51,423 nucleotides of DNA from Gnetum montanum (lineage: Eukaryota > Streptophyta > Gnetopsida > Gnetales > Gnetaceae): positions 71,015 through 122,437 of the forward strand of contig MNCI01006062.1 of assembly GCA_015680685.1 (NCBI GenBank), read 5' to 3'. Shown in pieces: positions 1 to 12,528 of the stretch. The notes under the pieces were generated by a model, which was not told where the DNA came from, did not search any database, and saw only the letters and a list, made by a program, of their open reading frames with translations. Position numbers and translations under genes: made by a program. The first letter of the stretch is position 1. Each line of letters opens with the position of its first letter.

Positions 1-230
1 TCCTACCAAAAATCAACTCCACTTTTAAATTTTTTCATATGAAAATAGATGTATATTTTAATTTTTTTAGGCTATAGGTTATTTTTTACTCTTTTTTTGA
101 TCGATTTAGTTTTTGAACCACTAAATTTTTCCTTATGATTAATTTTTTATGGGTGTTTCCATGAGGTAGTGTTAAGTGGATTTTTAATTTTCTAGAAATT
201 TTGGTATTTTTCTGCAATAAATAGTTATAA

Positions 231-540
231 GCTTTTTAGTTTTATGGTTGTGGGTTTTTAGTTTATTTTTCAAGAATTCCAACAGCTATGAAATAATTAA
301 ATTTCGATGAATGATTAATTTTTGGCAAATTTTTTTGTAAACTCAAATGGGATTTTGGCTATGACAGTCACAATGAGGTTACTTTTGCATATTTTTTTTA
401 TAAAAGAGCTTTTATGTTTTATTACTTTTGGGTTTGTAGTTTGTGGTTTCAAAATTCCAATGGTTATGGAATCATCAAATTTGAATAAGCGGTCAATTTC
501 TAATGATTTTTTTTTGGCAAACTGATGCAAAATAAGGTTT
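231..540. repeat. Diverged tandem pair, period about 180 bp
   Basis: Two successive stretches (about 231-355 and 409-540) share the same order of words: a 'gctttt...gtttta' start, 'gggttt(t/g)tagtt', 'aattccaa(c/t)(a/g)g(c/t)tatg(a/g)aat', 'atcaaat/ttaaatt' and 'tttttggcaaa'. The copies differ by many substitutions and small indels, so the duplication is old. No coding signal is visible; short ORFs on both strands here are chance openings in AT-rich sequence. The stretch from 541 to about 1,560 shows no gene I can support. Confidence 0.55.
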
Positions 541-1628
541 TAGGGCTATTAAAGTGTTACCCATGTGAAGATGGGCAACATTGATACTTTGGAAAATTTT
601 TTCCATTAATTTCCTAGGTTCTTGGGGATTGGTTGAGGTGTTTAGGAGGGTTTAGAAGTGGTTTAAGTTAAATTAAAAATTTTGTAATATTTTTTATCAA
701 TTATTTACTATAGCCATTTTCTACAGTTTTGATGTTGTTCAATTTTTTTGAGTTTTGGTTATGACCTTGAGTTGTGTTTTAAGTTTTTTTATAACTTTGA
801 AATTTAACATGGAAACCAAAATCTTAGCTCTAAACTATTATTTTTATGTTTTCAGTTGTAAACTATTATTTGGTTGTAAAGGCTGAAAATTAGAAATTTT
901 TTTGTTATGTTTATGTGAAAACATTGACATGGTAATTGTAAGAATTTTGGTACTTAAGAATTATGAAGTTTTAATTTTGGTTTATAAAAGGTTGTGATGG
1001 TTATTTGTTGGATGGTATAGGGCCTTCTTGAAGCCCATCTTGATAGTGATTGAGTTGATAGGGCTCTTATGTTGCATTCATGTTCTAAGACCTAACACTC
1101 CACCTTTTGACATGTAGATAGAATGCTACTCTGTGTGATTTAGGCTAGGGGCCAAGGAGTTCCTAGCCTACTTGTTATAGAACTTTAGTGTGATGGTTTT
1201 TTCACACTTGGCATCCCATATAGTGACTGTTATAGTGGAAACCCTTTTGCTCTACTCTTCTAGAATAATTGTCAAGTTCATAGTTGACAATCTTGAGACC
1301 TATGTAGAGCATGACACAGATGATGACATGACCATAGTAGGCACTCAAAAATTGTCTAAAACTTGAGAGATGCCTAAATTCAGCCAATACAACACTGATA
1401 ACACCTTGATGGTTGGCCATTGCATGTAAATATTATTTCAAAACCCCCTAGCATTGTCTACTATACAAAAGGGTATGTGTAATTGTTAAAATTTATTTTC
1501 ATTTTATTGTTATCTCTCTTTATTATGTAATCAAGTTATAATAATTTTCATTATTTTGATTACCTACATGTATAAGATAAATTATCAAGGATGACAATCT
1601 TTTATCGTTAGGCCAAACAACATTAGGG

Positions 1629-4600
1629 GTGTTTACCAAAAGCCCAATAGTGAGGCTTAAGGTGATGGAACAATTGAAGGATGAATTTGAAAATTACATC
1701 AAATTCCATCCTAAGGCCTACCAAAGGTGTCTAGCCAATGAAATGATACATAGTTGGTGGGAAAACCCACCTCATGATGTAGAAGTGAACCCATCTCCTA
1801 GAGTTCCTATGATGCCTTCATCATGTAGGCGAAGTGAGGATTCTTGTTTGTTTATTTTGATTATCCTCATGCCAATGTTTTTCTAGTATGTGGTCGTTGA
1901 TTTATTTAGGCTTTGCTTGTTTAAATTATTGTACTAGTTTTATTTCAACTTAAGTTATATTTGTTATATTGTTTTAACATGATGTAGCTATGTCAAGACT
2001 AATAGGCTATTTTTCATTATGTTGTAGGGGTTGTACCATCATTCGAAGTTACAATAATCACTTCAAGACATATTCAGGAGACATTAATCCTTAAGTTTAG
2101 TGTTGTGGAACCTACACAACATTGGTTGGCTAACCAGACCTTTGAGGTTGTTTAAGCAAGGATTATTCATGCAAGCTTGCTTGATCTCTCCATGGCCCCA
2201 AGCCCAATCATCCCTACAGTAGAGATGGTAAACATCATTGAATCCTTTTGCAAAGTAGTCAAGTGGTTTGTCACCTGTATTCATGATGTGACTATCACTT
2301 TGGATGTTAATGAATCCATCTTTAGCAACCTCTTTGGTGTTCATAATGAGGGCATTATAATTGTCACCAAAGTAGGGAAGAAGGTGGACTACCGAGAGGA
2401 AGTGGAGAAATTGTTAAACACTTGTTGTGGCCATAAGGAGTTCTCTCTAAGCTAGTTCTAGGTTCCAGAGGCTAAAGAGATTTATTCCTTATTTTGATCC
2501 CATGTGTTTCCTAAGTTTTTATCATAGGGAAAGATAATGGACATTGAACAAGCATACTCAATTTAACTAGGCTACTCATTTGATTTTTGGGTTGCATGGG
2601 AAAATACTGAAGCTACAAAACAATCTCACGATGAAGTGTCATGTGCATTTTGCATTCTTTATAGTGCACTTATAGAGATTTTTGGAGTTCCTCAAGGTGA
2701 AGAAGGATGGGTGATGGATAACTCAAGATCCATTCCAACTCGCCAAGCCTTTAGTAAGGCATCTCATTCCAACCATGTAAGCCTAGGACCTACTAGAGGG
2801 TGTGGGCAAATCGTTGTCTATCACCACCAAAGGAATTGGTGGGAATCGTTGTGCATCCATTGACAACATGAGTAGAGAACCCCAGATTGAATGTAAAAAT
2901 GTGGAGAAGGCGAAGGAAATGTGTGCCAAAGCTGAGGGTTCAATTAGAGCAAAACTAAAGAGGTCTTTGGTTGATGAGACAATGCCAATCATCGAGGAGC
3001 CCTTGAAAAGAAGAGTGATCATTAAACTTAACTGGGTTCATAATAAAGGTATCTTCTATTTGTTGTACTATTTTTCATTATTTTTTTGAATTCATGTTTT
3101 AATTAATGTAGTTGAGTTATGGTTTTTTCTTAAGCAAAATGTATTAAGTTATTCTATATTTTGTGGTTGTTGTTCTTATAGGCAAGCAATAGGAATAGGC
3201 AGCCATAGCAATGGTAGTAGCTAAGGTAGAATGAAGGTGCCAAGAAGAGGAAGCATTACAACAACATGAAGATGAAGATCTTTCCCATCCTCCATTGGAT
3301 AGCGTTGTTGCCTTGTTCAGGGATTCACACCTAGGTAAAGCTCCTACTAGCACACTAGAGGGTTTTTTAGGAACTTATGATTTTTGGTTTCATATGTTGT
3401 ATATATTATTGTTTGTTGTTTCATGTTTGATCTTGGTCATAATTGTTAATTGTTTATTATGCTCATTATAGCTTCAAAGCCTCAGGCATCTACTCCTACT
3501 TCTACATTCCACATGTAACCATGGGTAAACATCCCTAATAAGATTGAGTTTATGTGGGGTGTTTCTAAAGACATAATCAATAGATGGCTCATGAAGTTGG
3601 TGAGAGTTCTAACCCATTTTACCTTTTTGTTTACATGTTTTCAGTTTTCATATGGTTTCTATGGTTATATTTTATTTTTAGTTGTTAACTAGCTTTTATG
3701 TGTGTAATTTTTTTGTTATGTTAGTTACAATGCCTAAGCTAATATGGGATCCTAATTGGCTTTGGAGTTTGATGCATTACCTACCCTACCTCTTGATGCG
3801 ATAAATGTCCCACATAATTTGTACGAGAGTGCCACTTCATGTGCAAAATCTTTGTGAAAATGTAGATGCTTTAATGAGTTCCTGTGGAAATGAGTTGTGG
3901 CGTGAGAGAGGAATAACAAGAAGCTAGTTAAGGAGGTAAAGGATCTTAGGGATTTCAAGGAGTTTGTGGAAGCCGAAGTAACCAACAAGTATTTCTTGCA
4001 TACCAAGAAAATAACTTGGGCATGCTATTGGAATGCTATTCATGGCAAGGTTGCCCTTGCGAGAGAGGTCATAGAGTAGAAACTTCAAATGGACTTGTTG
4101 AACCGCAAGGCTGGTGAATGGAAAGACTATTATGCTTGGGTCTTTGAGTGGGGATAAGCATAAAGGATCAAAAGAAAAAGCACAAAGCTAGTGGGATGCT
4201 TATCGTACATGGTTGCATGATGAGTCTACTAAATGATGCCAATTGGAGTTCTTCATGAAGGAGATCCATACAGAGGGCATCTACAAGTTGTTTATAGATA
4301 ATGTCATTGTAGCTAACTCTCTTGCTTGTCAGATGGCCACTACCTCAAGGGAGGTAACTATCGCCACATTCTCACATGCGCTAGCTACAAGGAGTGACAT
4401 CAACAAGAGTAACATTCTTACTGGTGTTAATCTTGGGGATGCAGACTCGGCTAACATGACCAAAGATTAGCACCTCTACCATATACAGGTTGGTCTTTAA
4501 GATTTTCCCACGAAGTATGCTACTATAGAACCCTCTTAAGTTTTTTTATTTTAGTTTTATTTGAGTCTATTTTAGTTCAATTTGATTTATTTTATTACTA

Positions 4601-4738
4601 TGTTGTTGCCTACTTAGTTAATTCTTTTTAGCTACATATTTACATTTTATACTTGTTATTGTAGGCCATAGATGATGCTAGTGGCCCCAACAATGATCAG
4701 ATTGGAGACACTCCTCCTCCTCTAGTTGCACCTTAGAT
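1629..4738 (+). pseudogene. Decayed multi-exon ORF, family not assigned
   Basis: Several open stretches lie in order on the plus strand and are separated by T-rich intervals with consensus splice ends. Candidate blocks: about 1,629-1,830; 2,029-3,048 (one frame to about 2,800, then a frameshift) followed by donor AAG|GTATCT; 3,182-3,332 after acceptor TTATAG; 3,472-3,597 after ATTATAG; 3,723-4,488 (charged, coiled-coil-like, with KKLVKEVKDLRDF and GEWKDYYAW) ending CAG|GTTGGT; and 4,665-4,738 after ATTGTAG, ending DTPPPLVAP and a stop. In-frame stops interrupt most blocks. The 2.1-2.4 kb block (DVTITLDVNESIFSNLFGV) faintly resembles plant-mobile/plant-transposon-protein ORFs, but I would not name it. 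It may be a decayed host gene or an intron-bearing transposon ORF. Confidence 0.45.
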
Positions 4739-4890
4739 GTGTCTATTTTGATAATGCTCTTGGCTATTGTCATTGATGTTATGATGTTGAGGCTAGTGTT
4801 AGCCTTCTGGTTGTTAACTAATGGTTTATTGTTTTAGACATTGTTTAAACTTTTATTATTATCATGTGGTATGATATTTCAATTATTTTT

Positions 4891-5610
4891 TTAAACCTCT
4901 TTAATTTTATTTATGGTTTCAATGTTTTAAATATGTCATGCATTATATGTTTTTACTTAGGCTATAGGGCTACATTGGCTATCTTATAGTGTCATCAAAC
5001 ACCAAAATGGTAAAAAGAATAAAAATAAAAAAAACTAGGCTATAGGGATGTAAACTAAGTTATAAGTAGGTTATAGACATTTTTGGTTTAAGGTGATAGT
5101 GGACCATATGATATTTGTTAGTTTAAGGCCATGGTAGGCCACGATGTTATTTGCGAGTTTAAGGCCATGGTGGGCTGTATGATAGTTGCCAGTTTAAGGC
5201 CATGACAAGCCATGATGTTATTTCCAATTTTAAATTATTGTTTTTAAACCTCTTTAATTTTATTTATGGTTTCAATGTTTTAAATATGTCATGCATTATA
5301 TGTTTTTACTTAGGATATAGGGCTACATTGGCTATCTTATAGTGTCATCAAACACCAAAATGGTAAAAAAAAAAAAAAAAACTAGGCTATAAAGATGTAA
5401 ACTAAGTTATAAGTAGGTTATAGACATTTTTGGTTTAAGGTGATAGTGGACATAGACATTTTTGGTTTAATGTGATAGTGGATCATATGATATTTGTTAG
5501 TTTAAGGCCATGGTAGGCTACGATGTTATTTGCGAGTTTAAGGCCATGGTGGGCTGTATGATAGTTGCTAGTTTAAGGCCATGACAAGCCATGATGTTAT
5601 TGCCAATTTT
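4891..5610. repeat. Tandem duplication, 353-bp period
   Basis: Copy 1 (4,891 to about 5,231) and copy 2 (5,244 to about 5,610) begin with the same 'ttaaacctctttaatttta' and run in parallel through 'gcattatatgtttttactta', 'ggctacattggctatcttat' and the minisatellite described separately. They are nearly identical apart from poly-A length, scattered changes and a ~32-bp local duplication in copy 2 (the 'catagacatttttggttta' word occurs twice). High similarity makes this one of the younger rearrangements in the left half. No ORF is associated. From 5,611 to about 5,855 I see only AT-rich sequence. Confidence 0.9.
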
Positions 5611-5625
5611 AGGTCATGGAAAGCC
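5086..5625. repeat. ~36-bp minisatellite nested in the 353-bp duplication
   Basis: Within each copy there are about four units of 35-36 bp that start 'gtttaaggccatgg' and continue through a variable 'taggccacgatgttatttgcga'-like half. They occupy 5,086-5,231 in copy 1 and 5,433-5,625 in copy 2. Copy 2 has an extra partial unit and a decayed last unit ('ttaggtcatggaaagccc'). The units are more diverged from each other than the two 353-bp copies are, so the minisatellite arose before the larger duplication. Confidence 0.8.
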
Positions 5626-6129
5626 CTCATATTTATAAATATTTTTATGAATTTTTATAGTTTTAAAATTTTTATATTTATCATGCTAAAAGAGAAAATA
5701 TCTTAAAAGTAAAAATGCACATAAGAGTAAACTCTAGGCTACATGGAAATTAAAATTTAACATTAAGTGGAATGAAATGACACAAATAGATAAAGTGTAA
5801 ACTAGGCTAAAAGGCTATAAGTACATATAATTACATGGCCATAGGCACATAGGGTAGGTGGATTAGAGGTACACATCACTTGTGCAAATGTTTCCTGATC
5901 TTTGAGAGATTAGGAAATGTATACAGTCTATTTTGCACAAGCTTGTATTCGCCATCCCCTTCACTAATGATGTTAAAGGGGAGCTCTCCCCATGGTGCAT
6001 CAATAGGTTCATTATTGTTAGTCTTGGACTCTTCTGCTACCTTGGGCTTTTTGACTTTGTGGCTAATAGTGGGAGTTTCTTCTTGAAACTCCACTTTGGA
6101 CCCCTATTCTACATCAATATTATTAATTG

Positions 6130-6690
6130 CTAGAGGGACTACACTATTACCATGAATGATTATTTTATGTCCCTCATAATGTAGGTAACTTTCATGGTGG
6201 ATGGGTAAAGACAGGTCATAAGTAAGCTAGCCAAGGCCTTCCCAAGCTAAGGTTGAGTCCTAGTATTTTCTTCACCATCAATAAGTTTTTCATTATGTGG
6301 AATTGTTCCCCTATGATAAATCCTAGAGAGATAGAGCCTTTGACAACAACCTACAATCCATTAAAGGATTTAAGGGCTGAAGTTGACCTGTGTTGCATGT
6401 GTTCAGTCCTGTCTATACACTCAATGATGGTATAAGGTATGATGTTTATTACAGCTCCATTATCAACATGCATCCTATGTACTTTATATTCTCCTACCCT
6501 TATTATTATAAAGAGGGGAGCCTTGGTTACCTTGCTATCTTGGGAATTGGTTTTGATTTCATTGTCATGAAACACTAGTAATGTTGACTTCATTTCTCCC
6601 CTAGGTGAAGATGGTACTATCATCACATGGATGGATTCTTCACTAGCAAGAATGTCCTTGCTAATAGAAATAGAGATCAACATCTTGACT
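6130..6690 (-). pseudogene. Retropepsin (PR) of Tat-like element, decayed
   Basis: The minus-strand open stretch at 6,351-6,683 contains APLFIIIRVGEYKVHRM followed by HVDNGAVINIIPYTII. This is the position and spacing of a retroviral-type aspartic protease active site (usual D-S/G-G-A), here D-N-G-A, so the catalytic Asp survives. About 100 nt downstream, in another frame at 6,220-6,250, LNLSLGRPWLAYL matches the GRPW signature that follows protease in Tat-like Ty3/gypsy polyproteins. A further open stretch (5,876-6,094) continues the polyprotein with FQEETPTISHKV and ends near 5,860. RT does not follow. Confidence 0.7.
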
Positions 6691-6999
6691 AGTGCTTCAT
6701 GGTGTACAACAAAAGTTATGACAAGGTCATATAGGCTAAGTGTTGTATTCTTTTATTTTAATGACTATTTGACTCATTCCATCATGTTAAGAAAGCCTTT
6801 GTTGTGGGTTGTGGGCTTTTCATTTTGATTGTTTTTAACTTCTTCCATGTGTCCCAAAATGCAAACTTCATGCTTTTTTTGTTATGGCTTTGCCTCTTTC
6901 CTTTTCCCTTGGGATTTGAGATCCTATTGTGGCTTACTAGTTGAAGAAGCTTGGGTTGTAGAGGTTATGGGAATGGATGATATGGGAGTGGGATTTGGT

Positions 7000-9432
7000 A
7001 ATCCCACTTCCTTCCATTCCCTAGCTTACTTATCATTCTTGTTTTTAGGCTTCTTCCATTTTTTAGCTAAGGACTTTTTGTTGGTTGATTTGGAAGAAGA
7101 AGTCATTGCATTAGTCACCATGAGGGGATGTTGTTCAGTTGTATGGGTAGATTCAGTGAACATGGGAGGGGGAGGTGCTCTGATTACAAAAGGCTCTTTA
7201 GAAGACATTGGTGATGGTTTCCTTACAACAAAGGGGGTCCTTGAACTAGTGAAAGTTGAAAGGTCCCTTTTGTTATGAGGGGATACCCAAATCACAAACA
7301 ATTCTATCACAAGCCTTAGATCATTGTTAACATTGAAGATCGCTATGGTATATGGGTCATTGTTGGCATTCAATGGATTTTTAAAGACATGCATTGACTA
7401 GTTTTTTAGCCTAACTAGGTTGGAGGTGTTAAGCATCAATTCACCTTTATCTATCATCTTTTGCAGGTCATCTTTTACTACTAGGGAAAAATTAGTATCA
7501 TGACCTAAAAGATGATGATAGTGATAGAAGCGGTTAAGTTTAAAGTATCTAGGCACTTGAGGGTCATCTTTGGTTCCATAAGTGGGATCATTGGCTATCT
7601 CACATAGCCTCTCATGCCTATTATGGGCATTTTCTGTCATCTATTTATACTGTATTCTTCCACTCTTTAATAGTTGATCCAAGAGTTCTCATGCCTTTAA
7701 GGATAGCCTAGTATATTTTGTCTAGTATTTTCATTTAAAATTAGGCCTAGAAGTAGTTGATGTAGAGGCCCCAAATGTTGAAGGTTGGTTATTGTTAGCA
7801 AGGGCCTTGGGTTAGTTCATTCTTGGCCCTTGGGTGGTCATTTTGTTCTTCTTGGCCAGAGTAGCCACCGCTACGTTGTTTTGTATCCCTTCCTCCTTAT
7901 GCTTCTATGAATGTTGGTTTTTATATGCCACATAGGTAGGGTCATGGTTGGCTTCTATAGCATCATCTATGTTCTTAGTTTGGGAGAAGGTCTAACTGAG
8001 TGATTGTGAATCTAAAGTAATACAATTTCAACTTGATGAAGTCATTAACTACCTCCTTGAATATAGCTAGAAGGTGTGTCTCATTTATTTCTTCCAAAAT
8101 CTCATTGAGCAAAGTGTTCCATTATTGGATGAACTTTTGCATTAGCTCAAGGTGTCCTTGCTTGACCTTCATTAATTTGTCAAGAGAGGTGTCAAGTTTC
8201 AATTTGTACTTGAAATGATTAATGAATTTTAAAACTAGGCCTTCTAATGAGGATATGGATCCTCTTGGCAAGGCATGGTACCAATCTAGGAATTTTCTTA
8301 TAAGAGACATAAGGAAGATTCTCATTATTTTGTGTGGCTAGGATTGTAATAGCAAGCACATGAAGCAAAAGGTTATAAGGTGTAAGTTAGGGTCACCTTT
8401 TCCATTATAATGAGTAAATTGTGGTATGGGGACACCTATGGAAAGACTTAGTTGTGGGACTACAGGATTGATGGGATTGTCCTAATAGAGATCCATAATT
8501 TTAACAGTCTAATATGTGGAAGCTTTGAGCCTCCATAACTCTTCTATTAAGTCCTAGATCATCTAAAAGGTTTGATTCAGTCCTTGGGGTGCCCCTATGG
8601 ATTGTGGGGTTTGTACAATACGTTGAGGTGTAAGCTGGAAGGCCTGTGGCCTCACGATGGGTTGTGGCACTAAGGGGAGAGGTTGAATAGTGAGAATGAT
8701 TTTTATGTTTGTATCTAGGACATAAAGGGTACAAAAGGGGCATGTGACCCTTGGGTCACTTGAGGTCCCACCATGGGCCCCATTTGGATGAATAATAGGT
8801 TAGTGGTGGTCATAACCACCAATGATGATCACACATACCATGGTTGGATGGAAAAAGGCATGGAAAAGTGGAATATTGTTGGGTCTAGAACCAATTATTT
8901 TTAGTGCACTTATATAATGGGTGTTGGTCCAAACATGGTTGAATATGAGGGTGGTGAGGACTAGAGGATTTGTCCTATGGAAGAGGTGAGGGGGGTTGAG
9001 GTAGGCATTATGGCCTTAGAGGTCAATTATTGAAAGAGCCCATTCATGAGATTCTTATGTTTAGACTCAACCCTGAACTCATCCTTTTCTTCTTGCTACC
9101 CATTTAAGCTAGCCTTTTCATCCTCTTCATCCATCTCAATTAATTAAGAAAGGATGTGCATGTAAGTTTCTGTCAAGGATATCTTATTGTATGGGGAAGG
9201 TATGTATTCCTTTCCATCATGGTGGATAAGTTCATACTCCCTATTGGCTTCTACTTTCATTTTTGGAATCAACATGTCAACTTGAATTTTGGCATAAACG
9301 AAGTTATAGTGATCTTCATTTATCGTGGAAAACTCTAGGCTTCGCTCACTGAGCCTAAGTGATTGCCTACACTCAGCTATAGTGGGATCCTTAGGGTCAT
9401 AAACTCTTATGGCCTATTGGCTAGATCTGGTG
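7000..9432 (-). pseudogene. gag of Tat-like Ty3/gypsy element, decayed
   Basis: Gag forms the capsid-like particle of the retroelement. Reading begins without a surviving ATG near 9,432 (AIRVYDPKDPTIAECR at about 9,370-9,415) and stays open to a single TAA near 9,145, then LIEMDEEDEKAS. The retrotransposon gag (PF03732-type) domain lies at 8,122-8,325 (FLDWYHALPRGSISSLEGL). Residues of a degenerate Cys/His knuckle region lie at 7,398-7,640 (YHHLLGHDTNFSLVVKDDL), where the family usually has C-x-x-H before GHDTxxC; here the cysteines are replaced, so zinc binding is likely lost. A charged Lys-rich tail (KKWKKPKNKNDK) is at 7,026-7,060. There are several frameshifts. Recognition is good; the exact domain borders are approximate. 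Confidence 0.75.
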
Positions 9433-9439
9433 TTGGTGA

Positions 9440-12400
9440 AGTTAAATGGTAAAATGGTTGACTAACCAAACGACATTATCAAAGAGACTACTTAACCTTT
9501 TTATGATTTTTAGTAAAACTTTTAGTCAGTGGAATTATTAACTAGCATGGTTGACTATAAATGAAAAGGTAGTAGGAAAACTATTACTGTAAAATACTGC
9601 ATAATAAATGATTTTGTATTGTGAAGTAGACAAGGTTTGAGATGGTAGCACCAACTACACTAGCCTTTCCAGTAGGGTCTATGCTAGAAGTTGGTACAAT
9701 GGACTACTAGGATTCCCAACCAATTATGCTAAGTGATGAGAGTGTCTACACTGGCTTATTCCACCAAATTTCATAGTAGATAGATTTAGGTTTTGAAACA
9801 GAACTGGGTTTTAGATTTGGGTTTTCAAGGTAGACTATGTTGGCTTCAAGGAATCCAACAACTACTATGAAAGTACAATCAAAATCCAACTCACTTACCA
9901 CAACTATGCTAGGGTATTTGGGTAGCAACATTGGCTTTGATGGAATATGTTTGCAAGTTTCAAAATTCAAAAGATAAAAGACTTGGTGTTTAAGAAAAAT
10001 TGGAATAGGGATTTCGGCTAAGAATTTGGGCAAAGGCCCTCCTTCTAGCACCAGAAAACTTTTGAAACTTAAAAATGTGGTTGGTAAAACAAGAACTAGA
10101 AAATCCTAACTGTTGAAATAATTTTAGCCTTGAATCCCAAGAGCCTCCAAATGATGGGATTCAAGACACCTTGGACGATCTAGTTGATCACCTAGGGACT
10201 TATGGAAACATAAACAGAAACAAAAATGAAAATGTAAATGACTATGGAAACAGAAATGGAATTGTAGATCCAAAATGAAAATAGATAGAAAAATTAAAAT
10301 CTAAACTTAAATCTACACAAAAATGAACTATAACTTTATTGAAATGTAACATGCATAAAGTATAAGATTTAAAAAATATAGACTCAAATGCTCAGCTGTG
10401 CAAGGAGTTCACTTGGATAGAGCTTGAAGTCCATTGAAGCTAATAGTCTATGTTTTGCGCTCAAGCCCCATGATCTAGATTCTTCCCAATGCTAGTTTCC
10501 AACAACTCCCTACTAGTTCCCACCAGAATCTGCAACTGTGGTCATGAATGGTATTCCATCCTTGAGCTAGTGGTATCACATTGGGAGTCTCTAATGCCTA
10601 GCGTAGACACTAGTTTGCTCTCAAGGGTGTTCAAGGTTACAACAGGCTCTCGGTTACAAAAAATATAGAATTGCTTTTTAAGTTATGGCATGGATTCAAA
10701 ATTGTAGAATTGTAATATTCACATTTGGCTTTTATAGATTGTGGAATTGCTATTTTTAGGCTTTGGACATCATGGTAATTATTACTAATAGATTGATGTC
10801 TATTTGCATGTAGAATGGTTACAATTCTTAGCATATGTGGCCATTTATAGTAAGTTTGGATACACCATAAACACCAAAGCCCATTCAGATCCTATAAATA
10901 GTAAACAAACTTTTGAAACTATGGTGACATCATCCAAACTATGCTATCCTTGGTTGACTATGCTGAGGTTGCTGAAAACTATTGGTGAACTTGATGTCTA
11001 CATTGGCCATGTTGCAACTGATGAAGACTTGGGGTGACTACATTGGCCACTATTGGGTAAAATGGAAAATGAAAAATTGCAACAACTCCAACATTGGATA
11101 TGTGCATCTATACTAGGTTTTGTGGTGACTATGTTGGGTTTTGGTTGAAAATGAAAATTCAACACCATCTATGTTAGGGGGGTAGATGGTTCTAACATAG
11201 TTTAAGGCTATACCTCTACAAAAACCTATGAAACTACTAAATTTGACAATTCCCAAGGCATTTTCAGCCTTTCAAAACCCAATTATAGACATGAGTTTAC
11301 TTTTTCCACTTGGGAAGTGAGGCAATAACAACTTTTGAGGCATTTTTTAGCTCCAAAATGTTAAAGTATGCAAGACTACACCTCATGGACTACAAATCTT
11401 ACATTATAATGAAATCCTACCTCAAGTTGGAAGATGAAAGTTACAATTCACAACATGAATTTTCTTGGTGATGTTTCAACACACTTTTGTTGCTATTATT
11501 CGGAGTGTCATTATTAATTCCACATTTCTACAAGGTGTGATTTTCAATTCTTTTATACATTGTGAGCAATTGTTACTTCAACAATCATTGTAATCTTTCT
11601 TAACTCAATATTTTTCTTTGTTAAGAAATTAATTATTTTATCTTAATTAGAGGACATATTTTAACAAATGTCATTTTCCTAGCCATATCCCAAATGATTA
11701 GTCATCATCCTTATCTTATTCCAATTATAGTACTTAATAAACAATAAAGAAAGAAAATATTCCAAATTTAAAGTGAAAAAAAGCTCATATAATGAACACT
11801 AATGATATCGCATAATGACGAAAACCATGGAAGAGAATGCACCACTCTAGCGTCTTTGTGAAGGTAGAACTTTCATAGACATAATTGAAAAAATTCCAAA
11901 AAGCAATAGTGCCATGGTTTAAGTTTTTAATTCCAAGGTGCAGGGATCAACTCTCATCATCGTAAACTTTTACTACAAAATTTAACAATAGTAGAAATGC
12001 AACACTAGATGCAAGCCAGGTGAAACTATAGATGGAAAAACTGGCTCTGTAATAGTAAGTAGCTGTAATCCTAAATAGTTCAAAAATGCTTCTAATTGTT
12101 GATAAAAAAATTATATGAAGGAGAATTTGCACATAAAAGCCTTAACATTAGCATATTCATGAATGTGTATCTATGGTGATTTGTGATTCCCAACAAAATT
12201 TGACAAACTATTCACATTGGATTCGAAAGTGCATATACAAGTGCATTAAATTTGCAATGGGTACATATTTCATAATTTTTTATGAAATGGTATCTCGATT
12301 TCTAGTTCTCCACATATACATTTAAATGTTAACCTTGACATTCATTGTTGTTACCTATTTTTCCTTAATATATGCATTATCCATTAAAATCTTACCTATC

Positions 12401-12520
12401 TTTTTCTCCTTCAAATCATGTGTCCAACATCAATATCTTTTTGTTAACAAAAGCTAGATTATCTTTATCATGTTTTTGTAGCTACACCTTACTCAAGTCC
12501 ACCAAGGCCACCATGCCAAA
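9440..12520. other. AT-rich stretch with no supported gene
   Basis: About 3 kb of non-coding sequence, probably the leader and/or LTR of the minus-strand gag element plus unrelated repeats. It is loosely repetitive: variants of 'ctatgctag', 'gtctacactgg' and 'gactacattggcc' recur between 9.6 and 11.2 kb. A 101-codon minus-strand opening at 9,746-10,051 has no recognisable motif and no neighbours to support it. I looked for TG...CA LTR ends with a primer-binding site next to the gag start and could not place them. Confidence 0.4.
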
Positions 12521-12528
12521 GCTAGTAA

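Larger units (their letters stand above)
5859..9432 (-). mobile_element. Tat-like Ty3/gypsy retrotransposon remnant (gag-PR only)
   Basis: On the minus strand, from high to low coordinates, the order is gag N-terminus, retrotransposon gag domain, Cys-His knuckle-like motif, then retropepsin and the GRPW motif that follows protease in Tat/Ogre-like elements. Reverse transcriptase, RNase H and integrase are absent because the element gives way below about 5.86 kb to the tandem repeats. No LTR, PBS or target-site duplication could be placed; a 5' LTR, if present, would lie between about 9.5 and 11.4 kb. Several frameshifts and stops show it is dead. Lineage assignment rests on motif style only and needs a profile search. 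Confidence 0.75.

Noticed and set aside
4891-5625. CRISPR-like array
   Set aside because: Units are contiguous and diverged, without conserved repeats separated by unique spacers, and the sequence is plant nuclear DNA.
6829-7278. 149-codon plus-strand ORF
   Set aside because: It is antisense to the recognisable minus-strand gag/protease region, and the residues show no domain.
10571-10580. TGGTATCACA resembling an initiator-tRNA-Met primer-binding site
   Set aside because: Only the first eight bases match, the strand is opposite to the neighbouring gag, and no LTR end precedes it.
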